Assembly (NCBI RefSeq): GCF_900157375.1
Contig: NZ_LT721901.1
Span: 1,511,606 to 1,575,605 of the forward strand
Source of the DNA: Mycobacterium rhizamassiliense
Lineage (GTDB): Bacteria > Actinomycetota > Actinomycetes > Mycobacteriales > Mycobacteriaceae
Reading direction: 5' to 3'
DNA: 64,000 bases
Made by a program: the position numbers and the translations under genes. Below, piece after piece: positions 33,917 through 44,132 of the stretch. The notes beneath the pieces were generated by a model. It worked only from the letters and a program-made list of their open reading frames with translations, searched no databases and was not told the DNA's origin. The first letter of the stretch is position 1; every line of letters starts with the position of its first letter.

Positions 33917-35365
33917 ATGAGTGGCTCCGGGGTCGGTGAGCTGTTCGCGTCGAATGAGTCGCTGCAGGATGCGCCGGCGGTGCGGCTGTTCGCCGCCAAG
34001 AATTTGGCTGCCTACGTGGCGTTGATGGAACGCCACCTGGATGGCAGCGCGAAAATCACTGAGGCAGAACTTGTCTCGCGTATCGAGCAGGATTTAGCCG
34101 AGGTGGGGCTGCCGGATCAGACTGGCTTGGGGCTGATCAAGGGGTGGGCCAGTTCGGGGTGGTTGAACCGGGTCTCCGGTGGCACTGGTCAGGCTTCGCA
34201 GAACGTGTGCTCGCTGACTGAGGATGCCCGAAGCGTGCTGGCGTTTCTGCGGCGGCAGCGGCGCGCGGACAGCGTGGCGACCGGTGGGTCGATGGTCAGT
34301 ATTGCCAGTGGTCTCAAGCGGATCGCCTCGCAGCTCGACGGCGATCCCGAACGGATCCGCATCGACCTCGAGGAGCAGATCGAGGCGCTCTACCGCCAGC
34401 TCGAGGACCTCGCCGAGGGGCGGCGACCCCAGCCCAATCTGGTCGACCTAGCCGATGAAGGACGGGCGATTGCCTATCAGATGGAGCAGGTCATTACCGA
34501 TATCGTGCGTTATGGCGGGATGCAGAACGAGATCACCACGGCGTTGATCGAAGGTCCCGAGGATTCCGACACCGCGTTTCGGGACCGGTCGCGGCGGCTG
34601 TTCACTGACTACGAGGCGCTGTTCGATTCCCGGGAGAGGGCTTCCTACACCGCTTTCACCCGGATGGTGCAAGACCCGGATCAGCGGGCCCGGCTGCGCT
34701 CGGATATCACCACCGTCGTTGAATCGCTGCCCGACCTTGACGCCAGTCTGCGCGAGGTCATGGTGCAGTTCTTCCCTCGGGTCGCCGAGCAGATCGGTGA
34801 GGTGATCCGGATCGAGCAACGCTGCGCGCTGCGGATCAAGCGGTTTTTCGCGGCCGGCACCGCCGAGCAGGCACGCGGGTTGGCCCGCCAGATCAACGAC
34901 GCCATCGGTGTTGGGCATGCGTTGTTGAGGCAGTCGGTGGTCGACTCCCCTACCCGAGCGGAGTTGCCGATCGGGCGTTCAGCGTTGACCAGTGTGGGTG
35001 CGATCGCTTTCGACATTCAGGATCCCTCGCCGCCGCGGCCGGCGCGGCAGGCCGAAGCCACCGCTGACCTGAGCGGGTTCACCGGTCTGGCCAGCCAGGT
35101 CGACATTCCGCAACTGACTGAACTGGTGAACACCGCCGTGCAGGCGGGGCCGGTGTCGTTGCCGGAGATGATCGGCATGGTCGATGCCCCGTACCTCGGT
35201 GATGTGGTGGTGTTGTGGGCGTTGGCGGTGCGCCAAGACCCCGATGCCGCGGCCTCGGCGGCAGCGCGTCGGGTGCGGTTCCGATCCCGCGACGGCGTCG
35301 ACCGGGAAATTGAGGTGCCGACGTTGATGTTTCGTGACCGAGTGGCCAGCGCAGGCGGGCTATGA
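33917..35365 (+). CDS. jetA: Wadjet protein JetA (DUF3375, kleisin-like)
   Basis: The product is 482 aa from ATG 33917, with GGGGAGG seven bases upstream. The N-terminal winged-helix-like segment, a helical middle ([26 protein letters not shown]) and overall length match DUF3375, the JetA subunit. In the Wadjet complex JetA links the JetC ATPase heads like a kleisin. The gene is the first of four that overlap or nearly touch: jetB starts inside its stop (4-bp overlap). It is the plasmid-defence module of the island. Confidence 0.85.
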   Translation: MSGSGVGELFASNESLQDAPAVRLFAAKNLAAYVALMERHLDGSAKITEAELVSRIEQDLAEVGLPDQTGLGLIKGWASSGWLNRVSGGTGQASQNVCSLTEDARSVLAFLRRQRRADSVATGGSMVSIASGLKRIASQLDGDPERIRIDLEEQIEALYRQLEDLAEGRRPQPNLVDLADEGRAIAYQMEQVITDIVRYGGMQNEITTALIEGPEDSDTAFRDRSRRLFTDYEALFDSRERASYTAFTRMVQDPDQRARLRSDITTVVESLPDLDASLREVMVQFFPRVAEQIGEVIRIEQRCALRIKRFFAAGTAEQARGLARQINDAIGVGHALLRQSVVDSPTRAELPIGRSALTSVGAIAFDIQDPSPPRPARQAEATADLSGFTGLASQVDIPQLTELVNTAVQAGPVSLPEMIGMVDAPYLGDVVVLWALAVRQDPDAAASAAARRVRFRSRDGVDREIEVPTLMFRDRVASAGGL

Positions 35366-36108
35366 GCACGCATCTGGACAATTTCAACTTCGACGACCTG
35401 CCCGACGTCGACGTCGATGCCTCGGTTGCCGATACGGTGCGGGTGCCGCGCTTCGACGGCGACGTCAGCGAATTGTCCAACCAGGCGTGCTGGGCGTTGC
35501 AAAACCTGCTGACCCGCCGCTACTTGACCAAGCAGGACTCCCCTGAGCGGTGGGCGTGGCTGCTGGAGCACCGCAAAGTGCTGGCCTCGCGGTTGTGTGA
35601 GCTTGATCTGCGGCTACGGATCCACGACGACCTCGAGGTCGCCTACGCCGAACCGGCCTTGCTGGACAGCCCAAATCAGCACAGCCGCAGGGTGTTACGC
35701 CGCGAACCGATGGGCACCTATGCCTCGATCGTTGCGTTGCATCTGGCCAAGATCATGCGCACGTCACACGACGAGCATGTGCTGATAAGCAAGGCCGACA
35801 TCCACGACCTTTTCGGCAACGTCAGGCATAGGGTCGATCGCGACGAAGCCATGCTGCGCAACCGCATCGACGAGGCCATCACCAGGCTGGTCAAAACGCA
35901 GATCCTGCTGCGCACCCGCGACGACGACGATACCTACGCCATCAGCCCGGTGATCCTGGCAATCATGACCGGACAGATGGTCGACGAACTCAGCAAGGAA
36001 TTCGAGCAGCTACTTACCCGCGGCGCTGATCCCGACGCCGCCGAGACCGCAGCCGACGGTGAGGACACGCTGATCGACGACGGGGAGGGCCGCGACGATG
36101 ACGGCTAG
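35362..36108 (+). CDS. jetB: Wadjet protein JetB (DUF4194, kite-like)
   Basis: The 248-aa protein starts at the ATG overlapping the jetA stop. It has acidic ends and a central winged-helix fold ([21 protein letters not shown], then [22 protein letters not shown] helices). This matches DUF4194, the JetB (MukE-like, kite) subunit, which binds JetA. Its stop lies inside jetC (11-bp overlap), a sign of translational coupling in the operon. Confidence 0.85.
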   Translation: MSTHLDNFNFDDLPDVDVDASVADTVRVPRFDGDVSELSNQACWALQNLLTRRYLTKQDSPERWAWLLEHRKVLASRLCELDLRLRIHDDLEVAYAEPALLDSPNQHSRRVLRREPMGTYASIVALHLAKIMRTSHDEHVLISKADIHDLFGNVRHRVDRDEAMLRNRIDEAITRLVKTQILLRTRDDDDTYAISPVILAIMTGQMVDELSKEFEQLLTRGADPDAAETAADGEDTLIDDGEGRDDDG

Positions 36109-39100
36109 CTCGCCGGCGCGGCAGGTGTGGCTGTCTCGGCTGCAGGTCATCAACTGGGGTGTGTTTGACGGCTATCACGACCTGCACCTCAGCCGCAACG
36201 GCACGTTGATCACCGGCGCCTCGGGAAGCGGGAAATCCTCACTGCTGGACGCGGTCTCGCTTGCATTTCTGTCGGCGTCGCGGCGGAACTTCAACGCCTC
36301 AAGCGACAGCACTGCGGCCGGATCCAACCTCGGTAAGCGCACCGTCGACAAATACATTCGCGGATTGTGGGGTGAGCGCCAGGAGGCCGGCGAACGCGCC
36401 AAGCCGATGTATCTGCGTGGCAGCGGGCCGGCCTGGTCAGCGGTGGCGATCACCTACACCGGCAGCGACGACACCGTCATCACCGGGCTGGTCCTGAAAT
36501 GGCTGGCCGCCGGTGCCGACACCGACGCCTCGAGCTCCTATCACCTGATCAACGCCGACGCTGACATCCTCGAACTGTGTAACACCTGGCGCGACAAGAA
36601 CTACGCCCGCAGCGTGTTCGAATCGGCTGGCTGGCGCGGCAAGCGCGATAACGAACGCTGGTACCTCGACCAGCTGTACTCCAAGATCGGCATCCACGGC
36701 TCGACGGCCGCCCTGCAGCTGCTGGGCAAGGCTAAATCGTTGAAAAGCGTGGGCGGGCTGGAGCAGTTCGTCCGCGACTACATGCTCGACACTCCGGAGA
36801 GCATCACCGGGATCCGTGATGCGGTCGAAGCGATCACCCCGCTGGTTGATGCCCGTAAAGCGTTGGGGGTGGCGCAGTCCAAACGTCGGGTCCTCGGCGA
36901 CATCGAGATCATCCACGACCGCTACGTGACCGAGTCCGCGCAGTTGGCCAGCATTGGCGTCGTCGACAAACAGATGGTGCATGACTGGGTCGACGAGTTG
37001 CGTCTGGCCGCCATCGGACCCGAGGTCAGCGTGCTGGACGCCGACATCGAGCAGATCGGCGCTCAGCGCGATGGGTTGAATTCGAAAAACCGGGTGCTGA
37101 TCCGCACCCGTGACGAACTCACCGCGCGCATCGCTGCGGCCGGGTCAGGATTGTCAACGCTGCGCCACGAATTCGCGGTGGCCGAAGACCGCGCCGACAC
37201 GACTTCGCGGCGCCGCCACGACTACGACACCCAGATCTTCGACCTGGGTTGGACCGCGCCCCAGGTGCAGTCCGCCGACGATTTCGACACCATGCGCGCC
37301 ATGGCGCAGACCGAAATCGTGCGGATCGCCGAGGAGCTCAAGGCGCTGCGGGAACGGCTGGCCAACGACGAGGGCCCGCGACGTGTAGCAGCGCGCGACC
37401 AGATGACGGCCGCCCGCGAGGAACTCGCCCGCGTTGAGCGGCTCGGCACATCAGTACCGGCCAACGAAGACCGCATCCGCGGAGAGATCGCGGCCGCGCT
37501 CGGCGCCCCGGCCAAGCAGTTGCGGTATGTGTGCGAGCTGCTCGACCTCAAGACTGACTTCAAGCCATGGCGCACGGCTGTTGAAAAAGTCTTGCGGACA
37601 ACAGGTCTGGTGTTGCTGGTGCCCGACCGCTACCACCGCGAGGTGCTGCGCTATGTCAACGACCACCACATGCGGGGCCTGGTCCGCCTCGAGCACGTCC
37701 CCGCCGGCGGGATCGCCCCGGTCGCGCCGCAGTCGGGCACGTTGGCTGAATGCCTCGGGCTGACCGATGCGAAGCATGAAAGCGCCGGTACAGCAACGCG
37801 ACTGATTGCCAAGGTCGGCGACTATGTGCGCGTCAGCGGGACCGACGAATTCCCCCACCACCGGCGTGCGATCACCGTCGAGGGCCTCTACAAGGAAAGT
37901 GAGACTCGCTCGGTCAAAGACGACCGCGCCACATTGTCAGCCTCCCAATACATTTACCAAGGCGACATCGCCGCCAAGATCGCCGCGCTGCGAATTGAAC
38001 TCGACGAAGCCACCGCCGACTTCCAGGCCAGCGACGCCGCGATAACCAAGCTGCACAACACAATTGAGTCGCTGTCGATCGACAGAGACCGGTGGAACAC
38101 CCTGCACGTGAGCTTCACCATGTTCAGCGACATCGACACCGACGGCGCCGACGCCGAGGTTCGCCGGCTCCAAGAACAACTCGAAGCCCTCGAGGCCGCC
38201 AACCCCGACCTGGCCAAACTCGAGAATCAGGCCGAAGATCTACTCGACCAGAGCAGCGCGCTGACCGGACGGATCAGCATCTTGACCGAACGCGAAACAG
38301 CCAGCGACGATCGCCGCACCAAGCTGCTGGACCTGCAGGAGACACTCAAACCCGGCGTGGTCGGGCCGAGCGCGCGCGCCGCGCTGGAGACCTATCGGCC
38401 GCAACTGTCGATCCCCCTCGAGATCCTGGCGCCCGCCCCTTACAAGGCCGAACTCGTCCGGGCGATCGAGAAAGACCAAGGTACGCTGCAAGATTCAGTC
38501 AACCGTTTGACCAACGAGTTGAAACGGATCATCAGCAACTTCGATGCACAGTTCGAAGATGCGATCCCGAACAACAGTGACGATCTCGACGAAAAGATCC
38601 ACGACTACGTTGCGTTGTGCCGGCGCATCGATGACCGCGAACTGCCCCAGGCCCACGACCGTATGCTGCGGCTGATCACCGAACAAGCGCCCATGGCCGC
38701 GCTGCACCTCTACCAGAAAGCCGAAGAAGAGGCCCAACACATCGAGGAGCAGATCGCTCGGGTGAACCGCGGTTTAGGGTCGGTGGAATTCAACCGCGGT
38801 ACACGGCTGTCGCTGCACGCCGACCCCAAGAAGCTGACTGCAGTCACAGATCTGCACGAACGGGCCCGGCGGATCTCGGGGCGCTCGCTTGCGGTGTCGA
38901 TGCGCGATGAGAAGGCCACCCACGATCAGTACCGCGACATTCTGGAGCTGCGGAACCTGCTGGCCTCCGACAGCGCTGAGGCCCGTCAGTGGACGCGCGA
39001 CGCCCTCGATGTACGGAACCGCTTCACCCTGTACTGCGCCGAAACCGACTCCACGACAGGTGCACTGATCCGCACCTACAGCAATGCCGGCGCCAACTCG

Positions 39101-39475
39101 GGTGGTGAGCAGGAAAAGCTGATGGCGTTTTGCCTGGCCGGGGCGTTGAGTTTCAACCTGGCCGATCCTTCCACGAGCGATAACCGGCCGGTGTTTTCAC
39201 AGCTGATGCTCGATGAGGCGTTCTCGAAATCAGACCCGGTGTTCGCCGATCAGGCGCTCTCGGCATTCCGTAAGTTCGGGTTCCAACTGTTGATCGTGGC
39301 GACCGTGCAAAACACCACTACCATCCAGCCCTACATCGACGGCGTGGTCATGGTGTCCAAGCGTGATACCCCCGGCACCGAACCGATCGCCTCCACCCGC
39401 ACCGTGACCGTGCGGGAATTCGCCGAGATCAGCCACGAGCTTGCCGGCACACCGGCGGCCGCCACAGTGCGGTGA
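36098..39475 (+). CDS. jetC: Wadjet protein JetC (SMC/MukB-like ATPase)
   Basis: This 1125-aa SMC-like ATPase has Walker [10 protein letters not shown] (40-48), long coiled-coil segments through the middle (about 280-440 and 640-960) with a hinge-like region near 480-620, an ABC signature NSGGEQEKL (about 1003), and Walker [12 protein letters not shown] (about 1037). The order and size match JetC. With JetA/B it extrudes DNA loops on circular plasmids, and JetD then cleaves. The start ATG has GGGAGGG eight bases upstream. It is intact, with no frameshift. Confidence 0.92.
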   Translation: MTASSPARQVWLSRLQVINWGVFDGYHDLHLSRNGTLITGASGSGKSSLLDAVSLAFLSASRRNFNASSDSTAAGSNLGKRTVDKYIRGLWGERQEAGERAKPMYLRGSGPAWSAVAITYTGSDDTVITGLVLKWLAAGADTDASSSYHLINADADILELCNTWRDKNYARSVFESAGWRGKRDNERWYLDQLYSKIGIHGSTAALQLLGKAKSLKSVGGLEQFVRDYMLDTPESITGIRDAVEAITPLVDARKALGVAQSKRRVLGDIEIIHDRYVTESAQLASIGVVDKQMVHDWVDELRLAAIGPEVSVLDADIEQIGAQRDGLNSKNRVLIRTRDELTARIAAAGSGLSTLRHEFAVAEDRADTTSRRRHDYDTQIFDLGWTAPQVQSADDFDTMRAMAQTEIVRIAEELKALRERLANDEGPRRVAARDQMTAAREELARVERLGTSVPANEDRIRGEIAAALGAPAKQLRYVCELLDLKTDFKPWRTAVEKVLRTTGLVLLVPDRYHREVLRYVNDHHMRGLVRLEHVPAGGIAPVAPQSGTLAECLGLTDAKHESAGTATRLIAKVGDYVRVSGTDEFPHHRRAITVEGLYKESETRSVKDDRATLSASQYIYQGDIAAKIAALRIELDEATADFQASDAAITKLHNTIESLSIDRDRWNTLHVSFTMFSDIDTDGADAEVRRLQEQLEALEAANPDLAKLENQAEDLLDQSSALTGRISILTERETASDDRRTKLLDLQETLKPGVVGPSARAALETYRPQLSIPLEILAPAPYKAELVRAIEKDQGTLQDSVNRLTNELKRIISNFDAQFEDAIPNNSDDLDEKIHDYVALCRRIDDRELPQAHDRMLRLITEQAPMAALHLYQKAEEEAQHIEEQIARVNRGLGSVEFNRGTRLSLHADPKKLTAVTDLHERARRISGRSLAVSMRDEKATHDQYRDILELRNLLASDSAEARQWTRDALDVRNRFTLYCAETDSTTGALIRTYSNAGANSGGEQEKLMAFCLAGALSFNLADPSTSDNRPVFSQLMLDEAFSKSDPVFADQALSAFRKFGFQLLIVATVQNTTTIQPYIDGVVMVSKRDTPGTEPIASTRTVTVREFAEISHELAGTPAAATVR

Positions 39476-39485
39476 TGCCGAGGTG

Positions 39486-40724
39486 ATGCTGTCGGTGGAG
39501 GCCGCGATCGGTGAGCTGCGCCGGCGTTGCGCCGACTTATGGCTGCACTGGGCACTCGGGCAAGACGGTCCGTGGCCGCTCAAGCTGACCCTGAAGGCTC
39601 CCCAGGGCACGCTGTTCGACGACCACGTCATCGCCGCTACTGCCTGGGCCGGCACCTGGCGTTCAGCCATCGACAAGCATCGAATACCCGGCCGGCTCAT
39701 CACTGCCGCGCGCCGCGCCCGCCGGCTGGGCACCCATGTGCTTCCCATCACATGGGTGATCGATGACCTTGACTCCGCGCTCTCGGTCGCCGACCCTGAC
39801 ATCGTTGCCTCGTATGAGCTGGCGGCCGGCCGATTCGCGCAGGCCCTGGCCACACCTCAAATCGCGTGGAATGTGCTGAGCGACATTCCTTTTAAGTCCG
39901 GCAAGACCATCGCTGGCCTCGACGCCGCCGAGTGGGCGACCGCGCTCACCGTGGCCACCCACCTCGTTGCGGTCGGGCCCGGCGATGCGACCGTGCTTCG
40001 CCAGATCCGCATACCCGGCGTGCACAGCAAATGGATCGAACAGAACGCGACCTTGCTGTGCGCGATGCTCGACACCGACACCGACACCGACACCGAGGGG
40101 GCTGATCCACTGACGCGGCTCATCGCCCGCCTGGGGCTTGACGCCAAGCAGACACGCCTTCAAGTGACGTTGGCCTGCCCGAGGCTACGCGCTCACGCCG
40201 CGGGGTTGCGGCGCTTTCACGCGACCATCCCCATCCTCAACGACACCGTGCTGGCGCCGGCGATCATCCTCATTGTAGAAAACGAAGCTCCCGGTCAAAC
40301 ACTCGACCTCGATCTCGGCGGGGTTGCGGTGATCGGCGGCCTCGGTAAGGCCGCACCAATCTTGGCCCAGCTAAACTGGATTCACACTGCCAACCGACTT
40401 GTGTATTGGGGCGACATAGACCGCGCCGGGATCGCGATACTCGCGTCGGTGCGCCGGGCCGGGCTGCCGGTGTCCGGCATCCTGATGGACGAGAAGGTCC
40501 TCGACGCCCATCGCGGTGCCTGGCACACTACCGGTACCCAGCAGGCCACAGACACGATCCCCGCCGAGCTCACCGATACCGAAGCTGCGCTATATCAGCG
40601 GCTCAACGCCTATCACCGTGAACATGGTCGCGAACTGCAGCTCGAACAGGAACATCTGCCGAAATCACTGGTAAACAACGCGATCCGGGAATGGACAGTG
40701 GCTTCAGCAGATCTGTCCACATAG
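39486..40724 (+). CDS. jetD: Wadjet protein JetD (Toprim nuclease, DUF3322-DUF2220)
   Basis: The product is 412 aa from ATG 39486 (GTG 39483 is possible), 10 bp after jetC. The N-terminal about 200 aa fit DUF3322. The C-terminal DUF2220/Toprim domain has the metal-binding Glu in ILIVENEA (about 260-267) and the DxD in WGDIDRAG (about 308). JetD is the topoisomerase-VI-like nuclease that cuts plasmid DNA. Four tandem GACACC units (40071-40094) encode a D-T repeat in a linker. All subunits of a type I Wadjet system are thus present and intact. Confidence 0.88.
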   Translation: MLSVEAAIGELRRRCADLWLHWALGQDGPWPLKLTLKAPQGTLFDDHVIAATAWAGTWRSAIDKHRIPGRLITAARRARRLGTHVLPITWVIDDLDSALSVADPDIVASYELAAGRFAQALATPQIAWNVLSDIPFKSGKTIAGLDAAEWATALTVATHLVAVGPGDATVLRQIRIPGVHSKWIEQNATLLCAMLDTDTDTDTEGADPLTRLIARLGLDAKQTRLQVTLACPRLRAHAAGLRRFHATIPILNDTVLAPAIILIVENEAPGQTLDLDLGGVAVIGGLGKAAPILAQLNWIHTANRLVYWGDIDRAGIAILASVRRAGLPVSGILMDEKVLDAHRGAWHTTGTQQATDTIPAELTDTEAALYQRLNAYHREHGRELQLEQEHLPKSLVNNAIREWTVASADLST

Positions 40725-40990
40725 CGCCGCGGCAGCGAAGGACACGACGACGGGTGCTTTTGGCACCACCTGCATGCTGACCGGCATTCAACATCAGCCC
40801 ACGCCGTGGCGACAATCCTCGCTGCATCTCTACCAAAAATTTTTTCGTGAGCCGATAATTATCGCTTATGCAACGTGGAGGTTCTGCCTATTGCCTATTC
40901 TGTTGCAGTGCAACGCGATTAAAAGTCACCACGCTTCGGCTCTTGCAGCGTTACCGACCTGTCGGGCTGGCAACGGCTGCGCACGCCGAT
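40725..40990. other. Intergenic region between convergent jetD and the HIRAN gene
   Basis: This is 266 bp with an AT-rich core (CAAAAATTTTTT) and the palindrome CGATAATTATCG (40853-40864). A 109-codon frame on the plus strand (40774) is mostly low quality and is not accepted. I see no antitoxin-like HTH gene here. Confidence 0.4.
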
Positions 40991-41806
40991 TCAGCTCGTG
41001 TTGGGCTGCCAGCGTTCGTCGGCGAACACGTCGAAGCCGTCCGGCACCAGTAGGGAGAGGTGGGCCAGTAGCCGGAGGTGCCAGCCGGCTTCGGGGCCGT
41101 TGACGGCGAGCGCTGTCACGCGCGCTCGGTGGTGGTCGGGTATGCGGTGGATCTCTTCGACGAGCAGGTCCGGGACCCAGCCGAGCGGCATGTTGTCGCG
41201 GGTGGTGGTCAGGATCGCTAGCGGGTTGATGGTGTTGGACGGTTCATCGTGCAGCCGTAATTCGTCGCCTGGGGCGAGTGTTGCGAGTTGGCGTTCGACC
41301 TGATCGCGGGTCGGGGTGACGACGTCGCCGACCACTGTTGTTGGCCGGTCGGCTATGTGGCGCATGCCGTGGACCAGGAAGTCGCATTCCAGGCGGCCGT
41401 CGGCGACGGTGGGGACCGGGAACAGTTGGATGGTGTCGCCTTGCCGGTGGCCCCCGGATCGGGTGATCTGCTCCCAGGGTGACGCGTCGTCTGGAAGACC
41501 CAGCCGTTTGACCCATCGGGTGAAGTCTGGGCGGCGCGGCGTCATGGCCCGCTGGGCGAACAGCGGGAACAACGTGTCCGATGTGTACTGGCCGTGAAGG
41601 TCCGGGAAACCGAGGAATGGCCGAAATCCGTTGACTTGCAGTGCTTTACGCAGGTAGTGGAATCGGTAGCCGTGGCCGTCGAAGCTCAGCATGCCTACTG
41701 GCGAGATCGTTCGTTCGATCGGGTGTTGCCAGGTCACCACGAGGCGGCGCGCCGTGGCAGCATCCGACACCCTGTCTTGCAGGGTGTTAGAGGTGCTGGC
41801 ACGCAT
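40991..41806 (-). CDS. HipS/HipA-N1-like domain fused to HIRAN
   Basis: The 271-aa protein has an N-terminal region (about 20-150) with PVGMLSFDGHGYRFHYL, FLGFPDL, then TLFPLFAQRAMTPRRPDFTRW. This matches the N-subdomain 1 of HipA (HipS in three-gene systems). The C-terminal about 110 aa carry HIRAN features: PGDELRLHDEPSNTINPLAI, then PLGWVPDLLVEEI. HIRAN domains bind DNA 3' ends or damaged DNA. The gene begins inside the end of the HipT-like kinase gene (20-bp overlap), so they are translationally coupled. Confidence 0.65.
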   Translation of the reverse strand: MRASTSNTLQDRVSDAATARRLVVTWQHPIERTISPVGMLSFDGHGYRFHYLRKALQVNGFRPFLGFPDLHGQYTSDTLFPLFAQRAMTPRRPDFTRWVKRLGLPDDASPWEQITRSGGHRQGDTIQLFPVPTVADGRLECDFLVHGMRHIADRPTTVVGDVVTPTRDQVERQLATLAPGDELRLHDEPSNTINPLAILTTTRDNMPLGWVPDLLVEEIHRIPDHHRARVTALAVNGPEAGWHLRLLAHLSLLVPDGFDVFADERWQPNTS

Positions 41807-42701
41807 CGAGAAGCCTTCCGTGGTTGATGTGCAGTAGTTCTATAGCGAAGGTACGCCACTGCTCCGACAAATCCGGAACCGAATTCAGCAGGTCGTTAAC
41901 CGTGTCCTGTCTCACCCGGCCGATGTTGTCGATCCAGAACGTCTTGGCCGCCGGCGAGCACATCGACAGTGCGGCCCTGGCGTGCTCGATCAGGGTCACC
42001 GGCCCCTGCGGGCCATGCTCGAAGCGGTGCGCGGTGCCTTTGGCTGCCCATCGGCGCACCCCACCGGGCTCGCTGAGTAACTGCGCACGTTGGTTGGGGT
42101 TGACGTTGTAACCCAGGCTGCTGGACTGGTCGTAAGAGCCGCATAGCCGATAGTTGGCCTCGCCGGGCGGCGGGGTCAGGATCGACCAATTGTCGTCGTG
42201 CCGATCGCGGTTGGCGATCCAGGCGTCGAGCACCATGTAGCCGGCGAACACGTCGAACGCGCTGAAGCCGTCCGGTGCGCCGAACGGCGCGTCTACCCGG
42301 CCATCGCGTAGAGCGCTGGCGATCCGGTCAAGGGAGTGTCCTGGCCGCCCTTTAGCTTGCGACACATAGTCAGGGTCAAATTCGGCCAACATGAGCTTGC
42401 CTGGTTGAAGGTCCCAACCAGGTGGCGCGAGATAGCGAGACATGCTGCCTCGCCGTCCGTCACGATGGGCGAGCTCGACGTCGGCGCACGGCACGCTAAT
42501 TAGCCGGGCCAGTTCGGTGCTGACCCGCTCAGCCCAGTCCTCGCCCTGTTGAAAATCGAACTTGACCACTGGTGGCTTGAAAAGCCAACGCTGCCGGGTC
42601 GTTGGGTCGATCAGCCAATACTTTTCCTCGACGCCCTCGGTCTCGTCGCTGAAGATCTCCCACTCCGAGACGTCCCATACTCCAAATTGCGCCGACGGCA
42701 T
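41787..42701 (-). CDS. HipT/HipA-like Ser/Thr kinase (core only)
   Basis: The 304-aa protein lacks the HipA N-subdomain and contains the kinase core: WLFKPPV (ATP Lys loop), a helix with AERVSTELARLI, catalytic loop DAWIANRDRHDDNWSIL, and YDQSSSLGYN as the Mg-binding stretch. HipA-family kinases phosphorylate aminoacyl-tRNA synthetases and cause dormancy; the target here is unknown. It is upstream of and coupled to the HipS-HIRAN gene. No HipB-type HTH gene is adjacent, unlike classical hipBA or hipBST. Confidence 0.7.
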   Translation of the reverse strand: MPSAQFGVWDVSEWEIFSDETEGVEEKYWLIDPTTRQRWLFKPPVVKFDFQQGEDWAERVSTELARLISVPCADVELAHRDGRRGSMSRYLAPPGWDLQPGKLMLAEFDPDYVSQAKGRPGHSLDRIASALRDGRVDAPFGAPDGFSAFDVFAGYMVLDAWIANRDRHDDNWSILTPPPGEANYRLCGSYDQSSSLGYNVNPNQRAQLLSEPGGVRRWAAKGTAHRFEHGPQGPVTLIEHARAALSMCSPAAKTFWIDNIGRVRQDTVNDLLNSVPDLSEQWRTFAIELLHINHGRLLDACQHL

Positions 42702-43065
42702 CCGGCGAGGCTACGCGCCTCACTTTCAGGGTGAGCACGGCTCCGTGGGAGGTCGATACTTATCCTGAACCTCGCGATCTCCTCGCCCGCGCCGCTGCCT
42801 CGCCGACCGTGCGCCGATCCCCCCGTCAACGCCGATAATCGCGACCTCTGTCAGGTCGGTCCACTCGCCAACAACAGCTCCGGATCCTGATCTCGAGCTG
42901 CACGGACGATTGACATGACACGCCTAGCTACTTTGACAAGATGTCAGCGTGTCGCGAAGGCTTGTTAATCTTCGCTGCATAAAGCAAGTTCGGCGGTATT
43001 TGACCCTGACTTGAGTGCGGAACTCCTTGAGGGCGATCCCACTTGTCTCGCGCTGCCGTGTGACG
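42702..43065. other. Right island junction, no gene
   Basis: This 364-bp stretch lies upstream of the HipT-like gene and contains the right repeat (42893-42985). Apart from it I see no coding frame or clear hairpin. Confidence 0.5.
42893..42985. repeat. Right copy of 93-bp island-flanking direct repeat
   Basis: It aligns ungapped with 21097-21189 (about 85% identity, same orientation). The second hairpin is perfect here (GCGAAG / CTTCGC), where the left copy has a G-T pair, and the first hairpin keeps seven of eight pairs. Chromosomal-type genes resume at 43066. Confidence 0.7.
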
Positions 43066-43977
43066 TTAGCCCAGTGTTGCGACGGTGTAGTGGGCGCGAA
43101 GCAGTCCGGCAGCGGCGTCATCGTGGTGGAAGGTCATCTTGTTTGCGGCGAATCTCTGCTCGGCGGTGTGGGTTTGGATCTGCCAGCCGCGGGCGCTGAG
43201 GTAGTCGCCGATGTTGTTGCGTGGGCCGAGGTAGATCATGTCTGAGGGGTCTTTGATGTCTACCCCGTTGGAGCGTTGCCGTTCAGATCGCGAAACTTCG
43301 CGGCTGCGGTCGTTGCTGGTGATGTTCAGGTCGGGATGCCAGTCGATGGCGATTCGACTAGCCGTGGCGCTCAGGTCGGTGATCGTGTCCAAGAACCGGT
43401 CTTGGGCTTCAGCGGGCAGGTAGCCGTGTAGGCCTTCGGCGATCCACGCGGTCGGCCGACTGGTGTCGAATCCATGCGTTAGTAGCGCAGAGGGCCAGTC
43501 CAGGCGCAGGTCGATGCCGATACTGTGCAGGCGCGCGGTCGGTGTCACTTTCATGTCAGCGAGCGTCCGCGACTTGAAGTCGATGACCTCGGGCTGATCC
43601 AACTCGAAGACTGTGGTCCCCGCGGGCCACTGCATTCGGTACGCTCGCGTGTCCAGGCCGGAGGCCAAGATGACGGCTTGTCGTAGTCCCGTACCGGTCG
43701 CGTTGAGAAAGAACTCGTCGAAAAACTGTGTGCGAACGGCTATTCCGTCGGCCATCACCGAGAGGTCGAATGAGTCCGTTTCTTCGCCCTCGAGTTCTCC
43801 GTCGGCCATTTTCAGGTAGTAGTCGACACCGAGCGCTTCCACCAGTGGACGCGCGAATGGATCTGAGATGAGCGAATCAGCGCCCTTGGACGCCAAGGCG
43901 CGAGCCGCAGCGATCCCCGTCGCCGTCGTGCCCACTCCGGTCAGCAGATCCCAGCTGTCGTTGTCCTCGCGTCGCAT
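43066..43977 (-). CDS. SAM-dependent methyltransferase (TIGR00027/LCM-like)
   Basis: The product is 303 aa from ATG 43977, which has GGGAGGG upstream; the longer start at 44028 is less supported. The AdoMet motif VILASGLDTRAYRMQWP, ELDQPEVI, and the motif WIAEGLHGYLP are the hallmarks of the large mycobacterial TIGR00027 family (LCM superfamily fold). The substrate is unknown. It borders the right island repeat on its 3' side, so it is probably the first ancestral gene after the island. Confidence 0.88.
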   Translation of the reverse strand: MRREDNDSWDLLTGVGTTATGIAAARALASKGADSLISDPFARPLVEALGVDYYLKMADGELEGEETDSFDLSVMADGIAVRTQFFDEFFLNATGTGLRQAVILASGLDTRAYRMQWPAGTTVFELDQPEVIDFKSRTLADMKVTPTARLHSIGIDLRLDWPSALLTHGFDTSRPTAWIAEGLHGYLPAEAQDRFLDTITDLSATASRIAIDWHPDLNITSNDRSREVSRSERQRSNGVDIKDPSDMIYLGPRNNIGDYLSARGWQIQTHTAEQRFAANKMTFHHDDAAAGLLRAHYTVATLG

Positions 43978-44041
43978 CGTTGCCCTCCCTTGCTCGACAG
44001 GTGTCATCGCGCAGCGACTGCCTAGCATCCCGTCGACTATC

Positions 44042-44058
44042 AGTTAGTTGCACTAACT
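44042..44058. promoter_or_regulatory. TetR-type palindrome without an adjacent TetR gene
   Basis: AGTTAGT-TGC-ACTAACT is a perfect 7-3-7 palindrome. It lies 65 bp upstream of the methyltransferase start and near the gene remnant. It resembles operators of TetR-family repressors, but no regulator gene is next to it. Confidence 0.5.
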
Positions 44059-44132
44059 ATATCACGAACCGAACGATGCCTGGCACACGTGACGGCGAAG
44101 ATGCCTGGCCGCCAACGAATCCGGACCGAGCC

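Noticed and set aside
40774..41103. 109-codon plus-strand frame after jetD
   Set aside because: It overlaps the HIRAN gene antisense and has no coherent protein pattern.
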